Below, one piece after another: positions 1 to 9,386 of a DNA stretch of 64,000 bases. Below the pieces are notes generated by a model. That model saw only the letters and a program-made list of their open reading frames with translations. It was not told where the DNA came from and did no database searches. The position numbers and the translations under genes are program-made. Numbering within the stretch: the stretch's first letter is position 1; each line of letters begins with the position of its first letter. The DNA comes from Kushneria marisflavi (GTDB lineage Bacteria; Pseudomonadota; Gammaproteobacteria; Pseudomonadales; Halomonadaceae), in assembly GCF_002157205.1 (NCBI RefSeq), contig NZ_CP021358.1:1860001-1924000 (forward strand), given 5' to 3'.

Positions 1-12
1 CTTTGGGTCATG

Positions 13-1836
13 TCAGCCGTGCGCCCCCTCGACCACCCGGCCTGACAGGGCATTGGCCGCGCAGATCTGGGCCAGGTGGCTGAGCCCCTGAGGGACATTG
101 CCCAGATGCTCACCGGTCGAGGGATCGACCATCTCGGTCAAAAGCCCCAGATTGCCATTGGTGGCCTCGAGCGCTTCATCCATCAACGCACGGGCCTCTT
201 CCTGCTCGCCCAGGGCCGCCAGCGCCTCGACCATCCAGAAGGAGCAGGCGACGAAAGCACCCTCCTCTTCGTGAGCGCCTGAGTAGCGATAGATCAACGC
301 GCCACGTCCCAGCTCCTGACGGATGGCGCGATAGGTCGAGAGCATGCGCTCGCGATTGACCTCGGCACCAAAGCGATAGGTCAGGCACAGAGCGGCGTCC
401 AGCCCCTCCACACCCTCGTGGAACACGTAAGCTCCGCGCGCCTCGGACCAGCAGTGCGTCTCGACCCATTCGGCAATGCGGTCTCTTTCCCGCTCCCAGC
501 GCTTTTTCCAGGTCGGTTCGATGTGCCCCTGCTCCGCCAGCTGTACGGCATTGGTCAGTGCCAGCCAGCAGTTCATCTTGGAGTGCGTGTAGTGATGATA
601 GTCACCGGGCAGCTCCCAGATGCCGGCGTCACGCACGCGCCAGCGATCGGCGCACTGATTGGCCAGATCCCCCAGTAGTCGGGCGGTATTGAGGTCGATG
701 ATGTGACCGGCATCGATGAACAGCGTCGCCGTGGCCAGAAGATCGCCATACATGCCCAGCTGGATCTGATCGCGGGCGTTGTTGCCCACCCGCACCGGCT
801 GTGAATGCTTGTAGCCGGTGAGCGCCGGATAGGTCTCGGCCGGAATCAGCTCGCCCTGTAGCGTGTAGCACACGCGCATGTCGGGGCCGTGACGACGGAT
901 GGTCCGGGTCAGCCAGGAAAAGGCGGCCTGGGACTCCTCGATCGCCCCGGCATGCACAAACGCCTTGATCACCAGGCAGGCATCACGCACCCAGGCATAG
1001 CGATAGTCATAGTTCTTGTCGCCGCCGAGGCGCTCCGGCAGAGAGGTGGTCGCTGCGGCGGCAATCGCCCCGCTGGGCGAATAGAGCAGAAACTTGAGCG
1101 CCAGCGCCGAGCGATGGACCCACTCGGGATACTCGCCGTCGAAATCGAGCTTTTCGACCCAGTCACGCCAGGCAAAATCACTGACCTCGATGCGCTCGTC
1201 GATGCTCTCGATGGAAGGCACGGCCAGCGGCTGACCTTCGGTGGCCAGCAGCGCCACCATCGAACGCTGCCCTTCACGGCTCACAAGGGTAGCCCTGGCA
1301 TACCGGTCACAGCACTCATTGATCTCGACATCGTCCGAGCAGCGCAGCATCGCCATCAGATGGCCAATGTTGTAGATCCGCCCGATGGCCGTCTCCTGCA
1401 GCCATGGACTGACGGTTTCGGTATGGGTGCCGGCATGAAAGCAGATATCGAAGGTCACCTCGCCTTCAAGACCTTCCACGCGACGCGCCAGCTCGCACCA
1501 GGGCAGACGCCCGGCCGTGTTGCTGTTGATAGACTCGGTGATCCGGGCCTTCCCGTCACGGGTGATGAAGGTGGTCTCAAGCACGTTGCTGTTATTACGA
1601 TAGTGCCGCTCGACGCGATAGTCACCACGCGGGGTGAGCGAGAAGTAACCGCCCACTTCGGGTTCAAGCAGGCGATCAAACAGCGGGGGAGAGTCCATGC
1701 TCGGCGCACACCACCAGTCGATGGCGCCATCCAGCGCAATCAAGGCCACGGAGCGTCCTTCACCAATGGCGGCATAATCGCCCAGTGGTGCAAACCCCTC
1801 TTCCCGAGCAGGATTGGCAACCTGTCTTTTGGTCAT
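13..1836 (-). CDS. Glycoside hydrolase family 15 protein (glucoamylase/trehalase-like)
   Basis: Predicted cytoplasmic alpha-glucosidase of family GH15, 607 residues. An N-terminal beta-sandwich-like region (about 1-240) begins with the typical 'GDYAAIGEGRSVALI...DGAIDWWC' type start of bacterial GH15 enzymes. The (alpha/alpha)6 barrel carries RYAWVRDA (about 279-286), a GIWE motif near 405-408 where the general acid Glu is expected, and a C-terminal EEGAFVACSFW block holding the second Glu. There is no signal peptide. The start at 1836 is preferred over a longer frame reaching 1926 because AGGGAAG precedes it and family similarity begins there. Whether it hydrolyses trehalose, maltose or glucan ends cannot be read from the sequence. 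It stands alone, with no clustered sugar genes in view. Confidence 0.85.
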   Translation of the reverse strand: MTKRQVANPAREEGFAPLGDYAAIGEGRSVALIALDGAIDWWCAPSMDSPPLFDRLLEPEVGGYFSLTPRGDYRVERHYRNNSNVLETTFITRDGKARITESINSNTAGRLPWCELARRVEGLEGEVTFDICFHAGTHTETVSPWLQETAIGRIYNIGHLMAMLRCSDDVEINECCDRYARATLVSREGQRSMVALLATEGQPLAVPSIESIDERIEVSDFAWRDWVEKLDFDGEYPEWVHRSALALKFLLYSPSGAIAAAATTSLPERLGGDKNYDYRYAWVRDACLVIKAFVHAGAIEESQAAFSWLTRTIRRHGPDMRVCYTLQGELIPAETYPALTGYKHSQPVRVGNNARDQIQLGMYGDLLATATLFIDAGHIIDLNTARLLGDLANQCADRWRVRDAGIWELPGDYHHYTHSKMNCWLALTNAVQLAEQGHIEPTWKKRWERERDRIAEWVETHCWSEARGAYVFHEGVEGLDAALCLTYRFGAEVNRERMLSTYRAIRQELGRGALIYRYSGAHEEEGAFVACSFWMVEALAALGEQEEARALMDEALEATNGNLGLLTEMVDPSTGEHLGNVPQGLSHLAQICAANALSGRVVEGAHG

Positions 1837-2155
1837 CGATAACTTCCCTGTGAAATGAAGTGAAGCGGACGGAATCCCTGCGCCGGCAATAAGCGCGACA
1901 GGCCCGGACTGGCCGTCCTGCGGCACCGGTGGCTAAGGGTCAGGCCACCGGTGCCGCGAAAATAGATGCAGATTAATCCTTAAAGGTGGACGCGACAGCG
2001 CCATCGCGCCACTGTCGCCCCACGACCACCGCCCCAAAAAGCCTCGGCCTGGTGGTCAACGATCCCTACAGTACCGGCCCCTGACGCACTATGCTTGTCG
2101 GCATGCCCGACCGGCATTACTCCGGCGTCTCTCACAGGATGACAGTGGACTTCGC

Positions 2156-2947
2156 ATGATCTTTCTTCTTTATCTCGCACTTGGCATCGTGGCCGGCATT
2201 CTGGCGGGGCTGTTTGGCGTCGGGGGCGGCCTGATCATCGTCCCGGTGCTCATCTACAGCTTTACCCTGCAGGGCGTCGACCCGGAGGTCATGACGCATC
2301 TGGCCGTGGGGACCTCACTGGCCACCATTGTGTTTACCTCACTCAACTCGATTCATGGCCATCACCGCATGGGCGCAACACGCTGGCCACTGGTGGGCTG
2401 GATGAGCATCGGCATCGTGGGCGGCTGTGCGCTGGGGGCGCTGACCGCCTCCTGGATTCCGGGCAACGATTTACAGACGGTGATCGGCGTGTTTGCCATC
2501 GCCATGGCAATCCAGATTGCCTTCAACCTGCGCCCGAAAGGCGGCGGCACCGACTATCGGCCACCCGGCAAACCATGGCTGATCGGTGGCGGTACGATCA
2601 TTGGCTGGGCCTCGGCCATCTTTGGCATCGGCGGTGGCTCGCTGACCGTCCCCTTTCTTTTGTGGCGCAATCTGCCGGCCCAGCAGGCGGTGGGCACCTC
2701 GGCCGCCTGTGGTCTGCCGATTGCCATTGCCGGCGCGCTGTCCTTCATGTGGTTTGGTCATGGTCATGATGACCTGCCCGCCTGGAGCATTGGCTATGTC
2801 TATCTACCGGGCATGGTGGGCATTGCCCTGACCAGCATGGTGTCAGCACGGATCGGCGTGCGGCTGGCACATCGGCTATCCCCCACACTCCTGAAGCGCC
2901 TCTTTGCCGCGCTGCTGCTGGTGATCGGCCTTAATTTCCTGATATAG
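2156..2947 (+). CDS. TauE/SafE family sulfite/anion exporter
   Basis: Inner-membrane transporter of the TauE/SafE (DUF81) family, 263 residues with about eight hydrophobic segments. The two family half-repeats are visible: an N-terminal GLFGVGGGLIIVP block and a second IFGIGGGSLTVPF block about 130 residues later, each holding the Gly-rich re-entrant motif. Members export sulfite, sulfoacetate or related organosulfur anions, but the substrate here is unknown because no sulfonate genes adjoin. The ATG at 2156 has only a weak AGGA upstream at 2136-2139. It is followed at 3064 by another transporter gene on the same strand. Confidence 0.85.
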   Translation: MIFLLYLALGIVAGILAGLFGVGGGLIIVPVLIYSFTLQGVDPEVMTHLAVGTSLATIVFTSLNSIHGHHRMGATRWPLVGWMSIGIVGGCALGALTASWIPGNDLQTVIGVFAIAMAIQIAFNLRPKGGGTDYRPPGKPWLIGGGTIIGWASAIFGIGGGSLTVPFLLWRNLPAQQAVGTSAACGLPIAIAGALSFMWFGHGHDDLPAWSIGYVYLPGMVGIALTSMVSARIGVRLAHRLSPTLLKRLFAALLLVIGLNFLI

Positions 2948-3063
2948 CCGGGATCATCGTCCATCGTCCGATGCCGACTTTCGTCGGATGACAAGTTGTG
3001 AAACTATCAGGGGGTGGGCGTCCCCTTCGGGGCGCCCTGACACCCAACCAAGAACAACGAGTC

Positions 3064-4512
3064 ATGACCATGTCACAGGATCTTTCCCGGAACCCATCGG
3101 CGCGCCCACCAAAGAAACGTTCGTTTCAGATTCCGCATATTTACGCCATTCTTTTCATCTTTATTCTTCTGGCGGGCCTGGCCACCTGGCTGATTCCGGC
3201 CGGCGCCTACGATACCGTGCCCGGCCCCAACGGCCGCACCACCATTGATGCCGCATCCTTTCACTGGGTCACGCCCAGCCCTGCCGGACCGACCGAACTG
3301 CTGCTGGCCATTCCACGCGGGCTGCTTGGTGCCGGTGAAGTGGTGTTTTTCACGCTCTTGATCGGCGGCATGTTTGCGGTGCTGCGCCGTACCGGCATCA
3401 TCGAACTGGGGGTCGATCACCTGACCCGTCATTTCGCCGGTCGCAGCCTGTGGGTGATTCCGGTTCTGATGGTGCTGTTTGGCGTACTGGCCACCATCAT
3501 CGGTACCCAGGAGCTGTCACTGGTCTATGTGCCGGTGATTCTGCCGCTTCTGATCGCCCTGCGCTTTGACTCCATCACCGCCGCCGCCATTGCCCTTTGC
3601 GCCACCACGGCAGGGTTTGCTGCCGGCGTTATCAACCCGATCAACACCGGCCTGGCCCAGCAGCTTTCAAGCCTGCCGCTCTACTCGGGGTTTGGTCTGC
3701 GCCTGATCGCGCTGGTGGCCATGCTGGCCGTGGCCATCTTCTGGGTGATTCGCTACGCCCGGGGGGTGCGGGACAACCCCGAGGCCAGCCTGGTCCACGA
3801 CGAAGCCGATGAGCAGCAAAAACGCGCGCGCTACCAGCACGCCCTCAACGAGGTCACGGCCCCCGCTAGCGGGCGTCAAAAGCTCTGCATTGTGGTCACG
3901 CTCGCCCTGTTCGGCGTGCTGGTATACGGCGTGCTCGGACGCGGCTGGTTCATGTCGGAAATGGCCGGGCTCTTTATTGTCATGGGCGTTGCCGCCGGTC
4001 TGGTCGCCGGGCTGAAGATCGACGAGATCTGCGAGGGCTTCAACGAGGGCTTTCGGGACGTGCTGATGGGCGCCATGATTGCCGGCATCGCCCGCGCCGT
4101 CGCCGTGGTACTCGAAGATGGCCAGGTACTCGACACCATGGTCCATGGGCTGGGGCATCTGGTTGGCGGACTGCCCACGGCACTGTCGGCACTGGGCATG
4201 TATCTGGCCCAGCTCGGCTTCAACTTCGTGGTGCCCTCGGGCAGCGGCCAGGCGCTGGTGACCATGCCGATCATGGCGCCGCTGGCCGATGTGGTGGGTG
4301 TGACCCGTCAGACCGCCGTGCTGGCCTATCAGCTCGGCGATGGCATCGGCAATATTCTCTATCCCACCTCGGGCTACTTCATGGCCACGCTCGCGCTGGC
4401 GGGCGTGCCCTGGCAAAAATGGGTGCGCTTTTTCCTGCCGCTGTTCGGTCTCTGGGTACTGGTTGCGATTGTGCTTTTGATTGTCGCCCAGGCCAGCGGC
4501 TGGCACGGCTGA
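3064..4512 (+). CDS. YfcC family putative basic amino acid/C4-dicarboxylate carrier
   Basis: Polytopic inner-membrane protein of the YfcC (DcuC/ArgT-type ion transporter superfamily) family, 482 residues and about 11-12 membrane segments. It starts with a charged cytoplasmic tail (RPPKKRSFQIPH) leading into the first helix and the LIPAGAY motif typical of YfcC. A GTQELSLVYVPVILPL block and a late FVVPSGSGQALVTMPIMAPL block are the conserved substrate-site regions. The frame extends upstream to 2998, but similarity and spacing favour the ATG at 3064. It may be monocistronic and is closed by the strong hairpin at 4564. The substrate is not deducible; annotated relatives are linked to peptide, arginine or short-chain acid uptake. 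Confidence 0.8.
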   Translation: MTMSQDLSRNPSARPPKKRSFQIPHIYAILFIFILLAGLATWLIPAGAYDTVPGPNGRTTIDAASFHWVTPSPAGPTELLLAIPRGLLGAGEVVFFTLLIGGMFAVLRRTGIIELGVDHLTRHFAGRSLWVIPVLMVLFGVLATIIGTQELSLVYVPVILPLLIALRFDSITAAAIALCATTAGFAAGVINPINTGLAQQLSSLPLYSGFGLRLIALVAMLAVAIFWVIRYARGVRDNPEASLVHDEADEQQKRARYQHALNEVTAPASGRQKLCIVVTLALFGVLVYGVLGRGWFMSEMAGLFIVMGVAAGLVAGLKIDEICEGFNEGFRDVLMGAMIAGIARAVAVVLEDGQVLDTMVHGLGHLVGGLPTALSALGMYLAQLGFNFVVPSGSGQALVTMPIMAPLADVVGVTRQTAVLAYQLGDGIGNILYPTSGYFMATLALAGVPWQKWVRFFLPLFGLWVLVAIVLLIVAQASGWHG

Positions 4513-4563
4513 TGCCGACTCGGCTCAAGCCCTGAGCCGTCAGGCTCCTGTGGCATCAAAAAA

Positions 4564-4587
4564 GGCGACCTCCGGGGTCGCCTTTTT
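4564..4587. terminator. Rho-independent terminator after the YfcC gene
   Basis: Perfect 7-bp GC stem (GGCGACC/GGTCGCC) with loop TCCGG, followed by TTTTT on the + strand and preceded by an A-run, so it can also stop the convergent lldR transcript. The same stem, loop and flanks recur at 8592-8617. Confidence 0.9.
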
Positions 4588-4634
4588 AATGATGTAGCGC
4601 AGGGCGGCATGTCAGAAACGGAACTGGCGCCGAG

Positions 4635-5396
4635 TCAACTTCGGCGACGGGCGCGGGCCATGCGCTGTGCCTCGGCATGGACTTCCGACAATACCTCCTG
4701 CACATAGTGGATATGACGCTGAGCGACCTCGCGTGCCGCCTCGGGCTGTCGACTTATGACCGCCTCAAACAGCTCAAGATGCTGGCTCGAGAGGATCTCG
4801 CGGGTTTCGACACGCTGGGCATACATCCCGCCGATATTGGTCACCACGTTACGCTTGAGCAGATCAAAAAGCCCACGAATCGTATGCAACAGCACGCCGT
4901 TATGGCTGGCCTCGGCAATCGCCAGATGAAACCCCGCATCCGCTGCCCCCTCTTCAGCCTGCGTGGTCGGCCCCACGTTCTGATAGCAGTGCTGTAGCCG
5001 ATCAAAGGCGGCCTGCAGTCGCTCACGATCCGGTTCCGTGGCGCGCTGTGCGGCATAAAACGCACAGGCCCCTTCCAGCGTATGCCGGAACTCAAGGAGA
5101 TCCCGCTGGGCGTCGGGGCTATTTTCCAGCAACAGCAGCAACGGGTCACCAAAGGTTGCCCCCAGCGAAGGCGTCACGTAAGTGCCACCACCCTGTCGGC
5201 TGCTGAGCAGCCCGTTGGCCGTCAGGCGCTGAATGGCCTCACGCAATGAGGGCCTGGAAACGCCGAACTGTTCGGCCAGCGCCCGTTCTGCCGGCAATCG
5301 TTCGCCCGGCTTGAGGGTGCCCTCGAGAATCATCGACTGTAGCTGCTCGACAATGCCATCCGCCAGCCTGCGATGGCGAACCTGACCGACTTCCAT
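4635..5396 (-). CDS. lldR: FadR/GntR-family regulator of L-lactate use (LldR-like)
   Basis: DNA-binding transcriptional regulator of 253 residues. The N-terminal GntR winged helix (about 5-75) is clear: GTLKPGERLPAERALAEQFG followed by VSRPSLREAIQRL and a wing GGGTYV. The C-terminal two-thirds is an all-helical FCD ligand domain. It is divergent from lldP-lldD, and the shared 268-bp intergenic region holds two perfect AATTGGTNNNACCAATT palindromes matching the PdhR/LldR operator class. That supports L-lactate-responsive control of both its own gene and lldPD. No other target is suggested by context. Confidence 0.88.
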   Translation of the reverse strand: MEVGQVRHRRLADGIVEQLQSMILEGTLKPGERLPAERALAEQFGVSRPSLREAIQRLTANGLLSSRQGGGTYVTPSLGATFGDPLLLLLENSPDAQRDLLEFRHTLEGACAFYAAQRATEPDRERLQAAFDRLQHCYQNVGPTTQAEEGAADAGFHLAIAEASHNGVLLHTIRGLFDLLKRNVVTNIGGMYAQRVETREILSSQHLELFEAVISRQPEAAREVAQRHIHYVQEVLSEVHAEAQRMARARRRS

Positions 5397-5407
5397 ACCC
5401 TTTCTCC

Positions 5408-5424
5408 AATTGGTATTACCAATT
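5408..5424. promoter_or_regulatory. LldR operator, lldR-proximal
   Basis: Perfect 17-bp inverted repeat AATTGGTATTACCAATT lying 12 bp upstream of the lldR start. It matches the known PdhR/LldR family consensus (AATTGGTnnnACCAATT), so autoregulation is likely. Confidence 0.85.
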
Positions 5425-5547
5425 TTATATTAAGCACTATTTCACAATGAAACGACAAGCATCATGAACCAAAGTAGCAACCGGGTTTCATTGACCCTCT
5501 AATTGAAAGCCCCTTACTCTCCACTGCCTGCGCATCAGCACAGGTTA

Positions 5548-5564
5548 AATTGGTAATACCAATT
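5548..5564. promoter_or_regulatory. LldR operator, lldP-proximal
   Basis: Second perfect 17-bp palindrome AATTGGTAATACCAATT, 140 bp centre-to-centre from the first and about 100 bp upstream of lldP. Two operators at this distance (about 13 helical turns) recall the O1/O2 looping layout known for E. coli lldPRD. Confidence 0.85.
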
Positions 5565-5664
5565 ATCTGACAAGCCCAACAAGAAATGGAGCAATGCTCA
5601 TGACTCGTCAGCCTGCCGTGATATTTCTGCCCCATCCTGCTCTTGACCACATGGAGGGATGAAC

Positions 5665-7359
5665 ATGACACCCGGTCTGCTTGCCCTGCTCGCCATTGCG
5701 CCCATTATCGTTGCCGGCATACTGCTGATCGGCCTGCGCTGGCCCGCCAGCCGCGCCATGCCGGTGGTCTATCTGCTCAGCGTGCTGATTGCCCTGTCTG
5801 GCTGGAGCATGAGCTTCGAGCGCGTGCTCGCGTCCACGCTGCAGGGGCTGATCATCACCATTGGCGTGCTCTGGATCATTTTCGGCGCCATCCTGCTGCT
5901 TAACACGCTGCAGCACTCGGGCGCGATCAGGGCGATTCATGCCGGCTTTACCACCATCAGCCCGGATCGTCGCGTACAGGCCATCATCATTGCCTGGCTG
6001 TTTGGCAGCTTCATCGAAGGCGCCTCCGGCTTTGGGACCACGGCCGCCATTGCCGCACCGCTGCTGGTCGCCATGGGCTTTCCTGCCATGGCGGCCGTGC
6101 TGATGGGCATGCTGGTACAGAGCACCCCGGTCTCCTTTGGCGCCGTGGGCACCCCCATTGTCATTGGCGTTACGACCGGGCTGGACAGCGTGACCCTGAC
6201 CGATCAACTCATCGCGCGCGGCTCAAGCTGGGAGCTCTTTTTACAGCAGATCACCAACGGTACCGCGATCACCCACGCCATTGTCGGCACCATCATGCCG
6301 CTGATCATGGTGTTGATGCTGACGCGCTTTTTCGGCGAAAAGAAAAGCTGGAAGGCCGGCTTCGAGATTCTGCCCTTTGCGCTGTTTGCAGGGCTGGCGC
6401 TGACCCTCCCCTACCTTGTGACCGGCATTTTCCTCGGGCCGGAATTCCCCTCCCTGCTGGGCGGTCTGGTGGGTCTGGTCATCGTCGTGACCGCCGCTCG
6501 CCTGCGCTTTCTGACGCCTAAAACGGTCTGGGACTTTGCCGAGCCCAAAGAATGGCCGGCCGAATGGATGGGCACGCTACAGGTCAGAATCGACGATCTC
6601 ACCACCCGCCCCATGAGCCAGTGGCTGGCCTGGCTGCCCTACGTGCTGGTGGGCGCCCTGCTGGTGATCAGCCGCGTTTTCCCGGAAGTGACGGCGGCGC
6701 TTAAATCGCTGAGCTTTGGCATGACCAACATCCTGAATGAGGAAGGCATCAGCGCCAGCGTCGAGCCGCTGTTTCTGCCCGGCGGTATTCTTGTGTTCGT
6801 GGCACTTCTCACCGTGGGGCTTCATCGCATGCGCCTGCGCGCACTCGGCGCGGCGGCCAGCGAGTCCGGTCAGGTGCTGCTCAAGGCAGGCTTTGTGCTG
6901 CTGTTTACCGTGCCCATGGTGCGCATCCTGATCAACTCAGGGATCAATGCCGCCGACCTTCCGAGCATGCCGATTGCGATGGCGCGCTACGTGGCCGACA
7001 GCGTCGGCGGTATCTATCCCCTGATGGCGCCAACCGTTGGCGCGATGGGGGCGTTTCTGGCCGGTTCCAACACCGTCAGCAACATGATGTTCAGCCAGTT
7101 CCAGTTCGGCGTGGCCGAAACGCTGGGCATCTCCGGCGCCTTTATCGTCTCCATTCAGGCCGTGGGCGCGGCGGCCGGCAACATGATCGCCATCCACAAC
7201 ATCGTGGCGGCCTCGGCCACGGTCGGATTGATCGGACGGGAAGGCATTACCCTTCGCAAGACGATCTGGCCCACCCTCTACTACGTGCTGTTGACCGGCA
7301 TTATCGGCCTTGTGGCCTGCTACGCGCTCGGCGTCAGGGACCCGCTCATGGGCGGTTAG
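5665..7359 (+). CDS. lldP: L-lactate permease
   Basis: Proton-coupled L-lactate uptake permease (LctP family), 564 residues with about 12-14 membrane helices, close to the 551 residues of E. coli LldP. Family blocks are visible: [20 protein letters not shown] near residue 120, [14 protein letters not shown] near 155, and [16 protein letters not shown] in the C-terminal third. Two ATGs lie six bases apart; the second (5665) sits six bases after GGAGGG, whereas the first directly abuts it. It is the first gene of the lldP-lldD operon, under the two LldR operators. Confidence 0.92.
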   Translation: MTPGLLALLAIAPIIVAGILLIGLRWPASRAMPVVYLLSVLIALSGWSMSFERVLASTLQGLIITIGVLWIIFGAILLLNTLQHSGAIRAIHAGFTTISPDRRVQAIIIAWLFGSFIEGASGFGTTAAIAAPLLVAMGFPAMAAVLMGMLVQSTPVSFGAVGTPIVIGVTTGLDSVTLTDQLIARGSSWELFLQQITNGTAITHAIVGTIMPLIMVLMLTRFFGEKKSWKAGFEILPFALFAGLALTLPYLVTGIFLGPEFPSLLGGLVGLVIVVTAARLRFLTPKTVWDFAEPKEWPAEWMGTLQVRIDDLTTRPMSQWLAWLPYVLVGALLVISRVFPEVTAALKSLSFGMTNILNEEGISASVEPLFLPGGILVFVALLTVGLHRMRLRALGAAASESGQVLLKAGFVLLFTVPMVRILINSGINAADLPSMPIAMARYVADSVGGIYPLMAPTVGAMGAFLAGSNTVSNMMFSQFQFGVAETLGISGAFIVSIQAVGAAAGNMIAIHNIVAASATVGLIGREGITLRKTIWPTLYYVLLTGIIGLVACYALGVRDPLMGG

Positions 7360-7411
7360 CGCCTGCGATTCCACCATATTCAAAGTCATCCTTACGGATT
7401 CAGGGTCCAAC

Positions 7412-8566
7412 ATGATCATTTCAGCCTCTACCGATTACCGCGCAGCCGCCAGACGGCGGCTGCCGCCCTTTCTGTTTCACTATCTCGACGGCGGCGCCTA
7501 CGCCGAGTACACCATGCGGCGCAACGTGGAGGATCTTGGCAGCGTTGCCCTGCGTCAGCGCGTGTTGAGAAACATGTCCGAGCTGAGCCTTGAAACGGAG
7601 CTTTTCGGTGAGCGCCTAGCGATGCCGGTGGCGCTGGCGCCGGTCGGGCTGTGCGGCATGTATGCCCGCCGCGGTGAAGTCCAGGCCGCCACGGCCGCAG
7701 CAGAAAAGGGCATTCCCTTTACCCTGTCGACCGTCTCGGTGTGCTCGATCGAGGAAGTCACCGCCGAGCTGTCCCGCCCCATGTGGTTTCAGCTCTATGT
7801 ACTCAAGGACCGGGGGTTCATGAAAAATGCCCTGGAGCGGGCCTGGGCGGCAGGCGTTCGCACGCTGGTCTTTACCGTGGACATGCCAACGCCCGGGGCC
7901 CGCTATCGTGACGCGCACTCCGGCATGAGCGGCAAACACGCCGCCCTTCGTCGCATGTGGCAGGCGTGTACCCATCCGCTCTGGGCCTGGGATGTCGGTC
8001 TGCACGGCCGCCCGCACGATCTGGGCAACATCTCCGCCTACCGAGGTCATCCGACGGGACTTGAAGATTATATTGGCTGGCTGGCCAAAAACTTCGATCC
8101 CTCCATTTCCTGGCAGGATCTGGAGTGGATTCGCGATTTCTGGCAAGGCCCCATGATCATCAAGGGTATTCTCGATCCGGAAGATGCCCGGGATGCCGTG
8201 CGCTTTGGCGCCGATGGCATTGTCGTCTCCAACCACGGCGGGCGACAGCTTGACGGCGTGCTTTCAAGCGCTCGTGCGTTGCCGGAGATCGCCAGTGCGG
8301 TCAAGGGAGAGCTCAAGATCCTTGCCGACTCGGGAATTCGCAATGGTCTTGATGTGGTCCGCATGATTGCGCTGGGCGCAGATACGGTGCTGCTGGGCCG
8401 CGCCTTTGTCCATGCGCTGGCAACCCACGGCCGGGCCGGCGTGGTGAACCTGCTGGAACTGATCGAAAAGGAGATGCGTGTGGCCATGACGCTGACGGGG
8501 GCCAGCACCATCAGTAACATCACAAGTGATGTTCTGGTGCCGCAGTCCGGCTCGGTCATCGACTAG
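7412..8566 (+). CDS. lldD: FMN-dependent L-lactate dehydrogenase
   Basis: Membrane-associated respiratory enzyme that oxidises L-lactate to pyruvate and passes electrons to the quinone pool. It has 384 residues (E. coli 396). The FMN-dependent alpha-hydroxyacid dehydrogenase fold is evident: [17 protein letters not shown] start, LPLA-type ALAPVG flavin loop, WFQLYV, and [10 protein letters not shown] with the catalytic His at residue 275, the same number as in E. coli LldD. Phosphate-binding DSGIRNGLD and LGRAFVHAL follow. It lies 52 bp after lldP and is closed by the hairpin at 8592. Together with lldP and lldR it allows growth on L-lactate. Confidence 0.93.
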   Translation: MIISASTDYRAAARRRLPPFLFHYLDGGAYAEYTMRRNVEDLGSVALRQRVLRNMSELSLETELFGERLAMPVALAPVGLCGMYARRGEVQAATAAAEKGIPFTLSTVSVCSIEEVTAELSRPMWFQLYVLKDRGFMKNALERAWAAGVRTLVFTVDMPTPGARYRDAHSGMSGKHAALRRMWQACTHPLWAWDVGLHGRPHDLGNISAYRGHPTGLEDYIGWLAKNFDPSISWQDLEWIRDFWQGPMIIKGILDPEDARDAVRFGADGIVVSNHGGRQLDGVLSSARALPEIASAVKGELKILADSGIRNGLDVVRMIALGADTVLLGRAFVHALATHGRAGVVNLLELIEKEMRVAMTLTGASTISNITSDVLVPQSGSVID

Positions 8567-8591
8567 TCCACTCATGGACTGTCATTAAAAA

Positions 8592-8617
8592 GGCGACCTC
8601 CGGGGTCGCCTTTTTTT
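8592..8617. terminator. Bidirectional terminator after lldD
   Basis: Stem GGCGACC/GGTCGCC with loop TCCGG, flanked by an A-run and seven Ts. It serves lldD on + and the lipoprotein gene on -. It is the same hairpin as at 4564-4587. Confidence 0.9.
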
Positions 8618-8634
8618 GATGGCTCGTGACGCAA

Positions 8635-9237
8635 TTATTCGGCAAAGCGACGCTCGGTCTGCCATCCCTTGTTGGTCAGGACCATCATGGCGCGCTTGTG
8701 ATGGGTGTCTTCAAGACCTTCCAGACCGCCCTTGTAGGCCTTTTGCAGGCTGTCATCCTCGGCCCAGTCGGGCAGGTCATCGATCCGGTAGCTGTAGCGA
8801 ACGTGGGAGACGGTGTAGCCGCCGTCGATGGCCTGGGCCGGCGTGAAGCTGTCGATGCCTTCGACGCGCACCTTGCCAAAGCAGAAGCCGCCCTGCTCGA
8901 GCCCCTGCTCGCGGGCATAGAGCTTACGGCCTTCATCGGTGAGCTTGTAGCGCTGGCGTCCATCGCTCATGGCTTCACGCTCGAGCAGCCCGGCTTTCGC
9001 GAGCGCATCGGCGCGCTTGACGCGGTCAGCAAGCTCCGGATGTTCGCTGACAGCGCGCTTGTCGACCACAAACGGCAACCGCGGTGCGGGCGCCTCCAGA
9101 CAGACCGCCGGCCCCATGTTGCCGATATCGTCCTGCAGTGCCGAACGGAAGTTACCTTCGCTGGCTTCCTGATGATCACCACAGGCACTCAAAAGGGCTG
9201 CCAGCGGCAAGAGTGCCAGCACGCGATATGACGTCAT
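8635..9237 (-). CDS. Hypothetical lipoprotein
   Basis: About 200 residues. The N-terminus is a lipoprotein signal (MTSYRVLALLPLAALLSAC) with lipobox LSAC, so export and lipid attachment at the Cys is expected. The mature part contains a winged-helix-like stretch (RVKRADALAKAGLLEREAM...YKLTDEGRKLY), which is unusual for an exported protein, and a Cys in GGFCFGKV. ATG 9237 is preferred because AGGAG lies 8 bases upstream, while the ATG at 9243 is only 2 bases from it. It seems monocistronic. I recognise no specific family and assign no function. Confidence 0.75.
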   Translation of the reverse strand: MTSYRVLALLPLAALLSACGDHQEASEGNFRSALQDDIGNMGPAVCLEAPAPRLPFVVDKRAVSEHPELADRVKRADALAKAGLLEREAMSDGRQRYKLTDEGRKLYAREQGLEQGGFCFGKVRVEGIDSFTPAQAIDGGYTVSHVRYSYRIDDLPDWAEDDSLQKAYKGGLEGLEDTHHKRAMMVLTNKGWQTERRFAE

Positions 9238-9334
9238 CACCATGACTCCTGATCAAACTTGAATTCGGTAGGCCTGCCCGAAAGCGTAGCCCCTTTATCG
9301 CTGTCCTGCGGTCAGAGCGGCAAATGGCAGGACG

Positions 9335-9360
9335 AAAAAATGCCCGCCGAAGGGCGGGCA
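9335..9360 (-). terminator. Terminator of the mmuPM operon
   Basis: Read on the minus strand: an 8-bp perfect stem TGCCCGCC/GGCGGGCA with a CTTC loop followed by TTTTTT, 27 bp after the mmuM stop. Confidence 0.9.
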
Positions 9361-9386
9361 TTATCATCACTCACGGGCTCGAAAAA

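Noticed and set aside
889..1842. A 317-codon + strand open frame opposite the GH15 gene
   Set aside because: It is an antisense reading of a high-GC gene; its product has no recognisable domain, while the minus strand has full GH15 motifs.
3667..4506. A 279-codon minus-strand open frame inside the YfcC gene
   Set aside because: His/Gln/Gly-rich translation typical of reverse reading of membrane-protein codons; the + strand protein is intact and recognisable.
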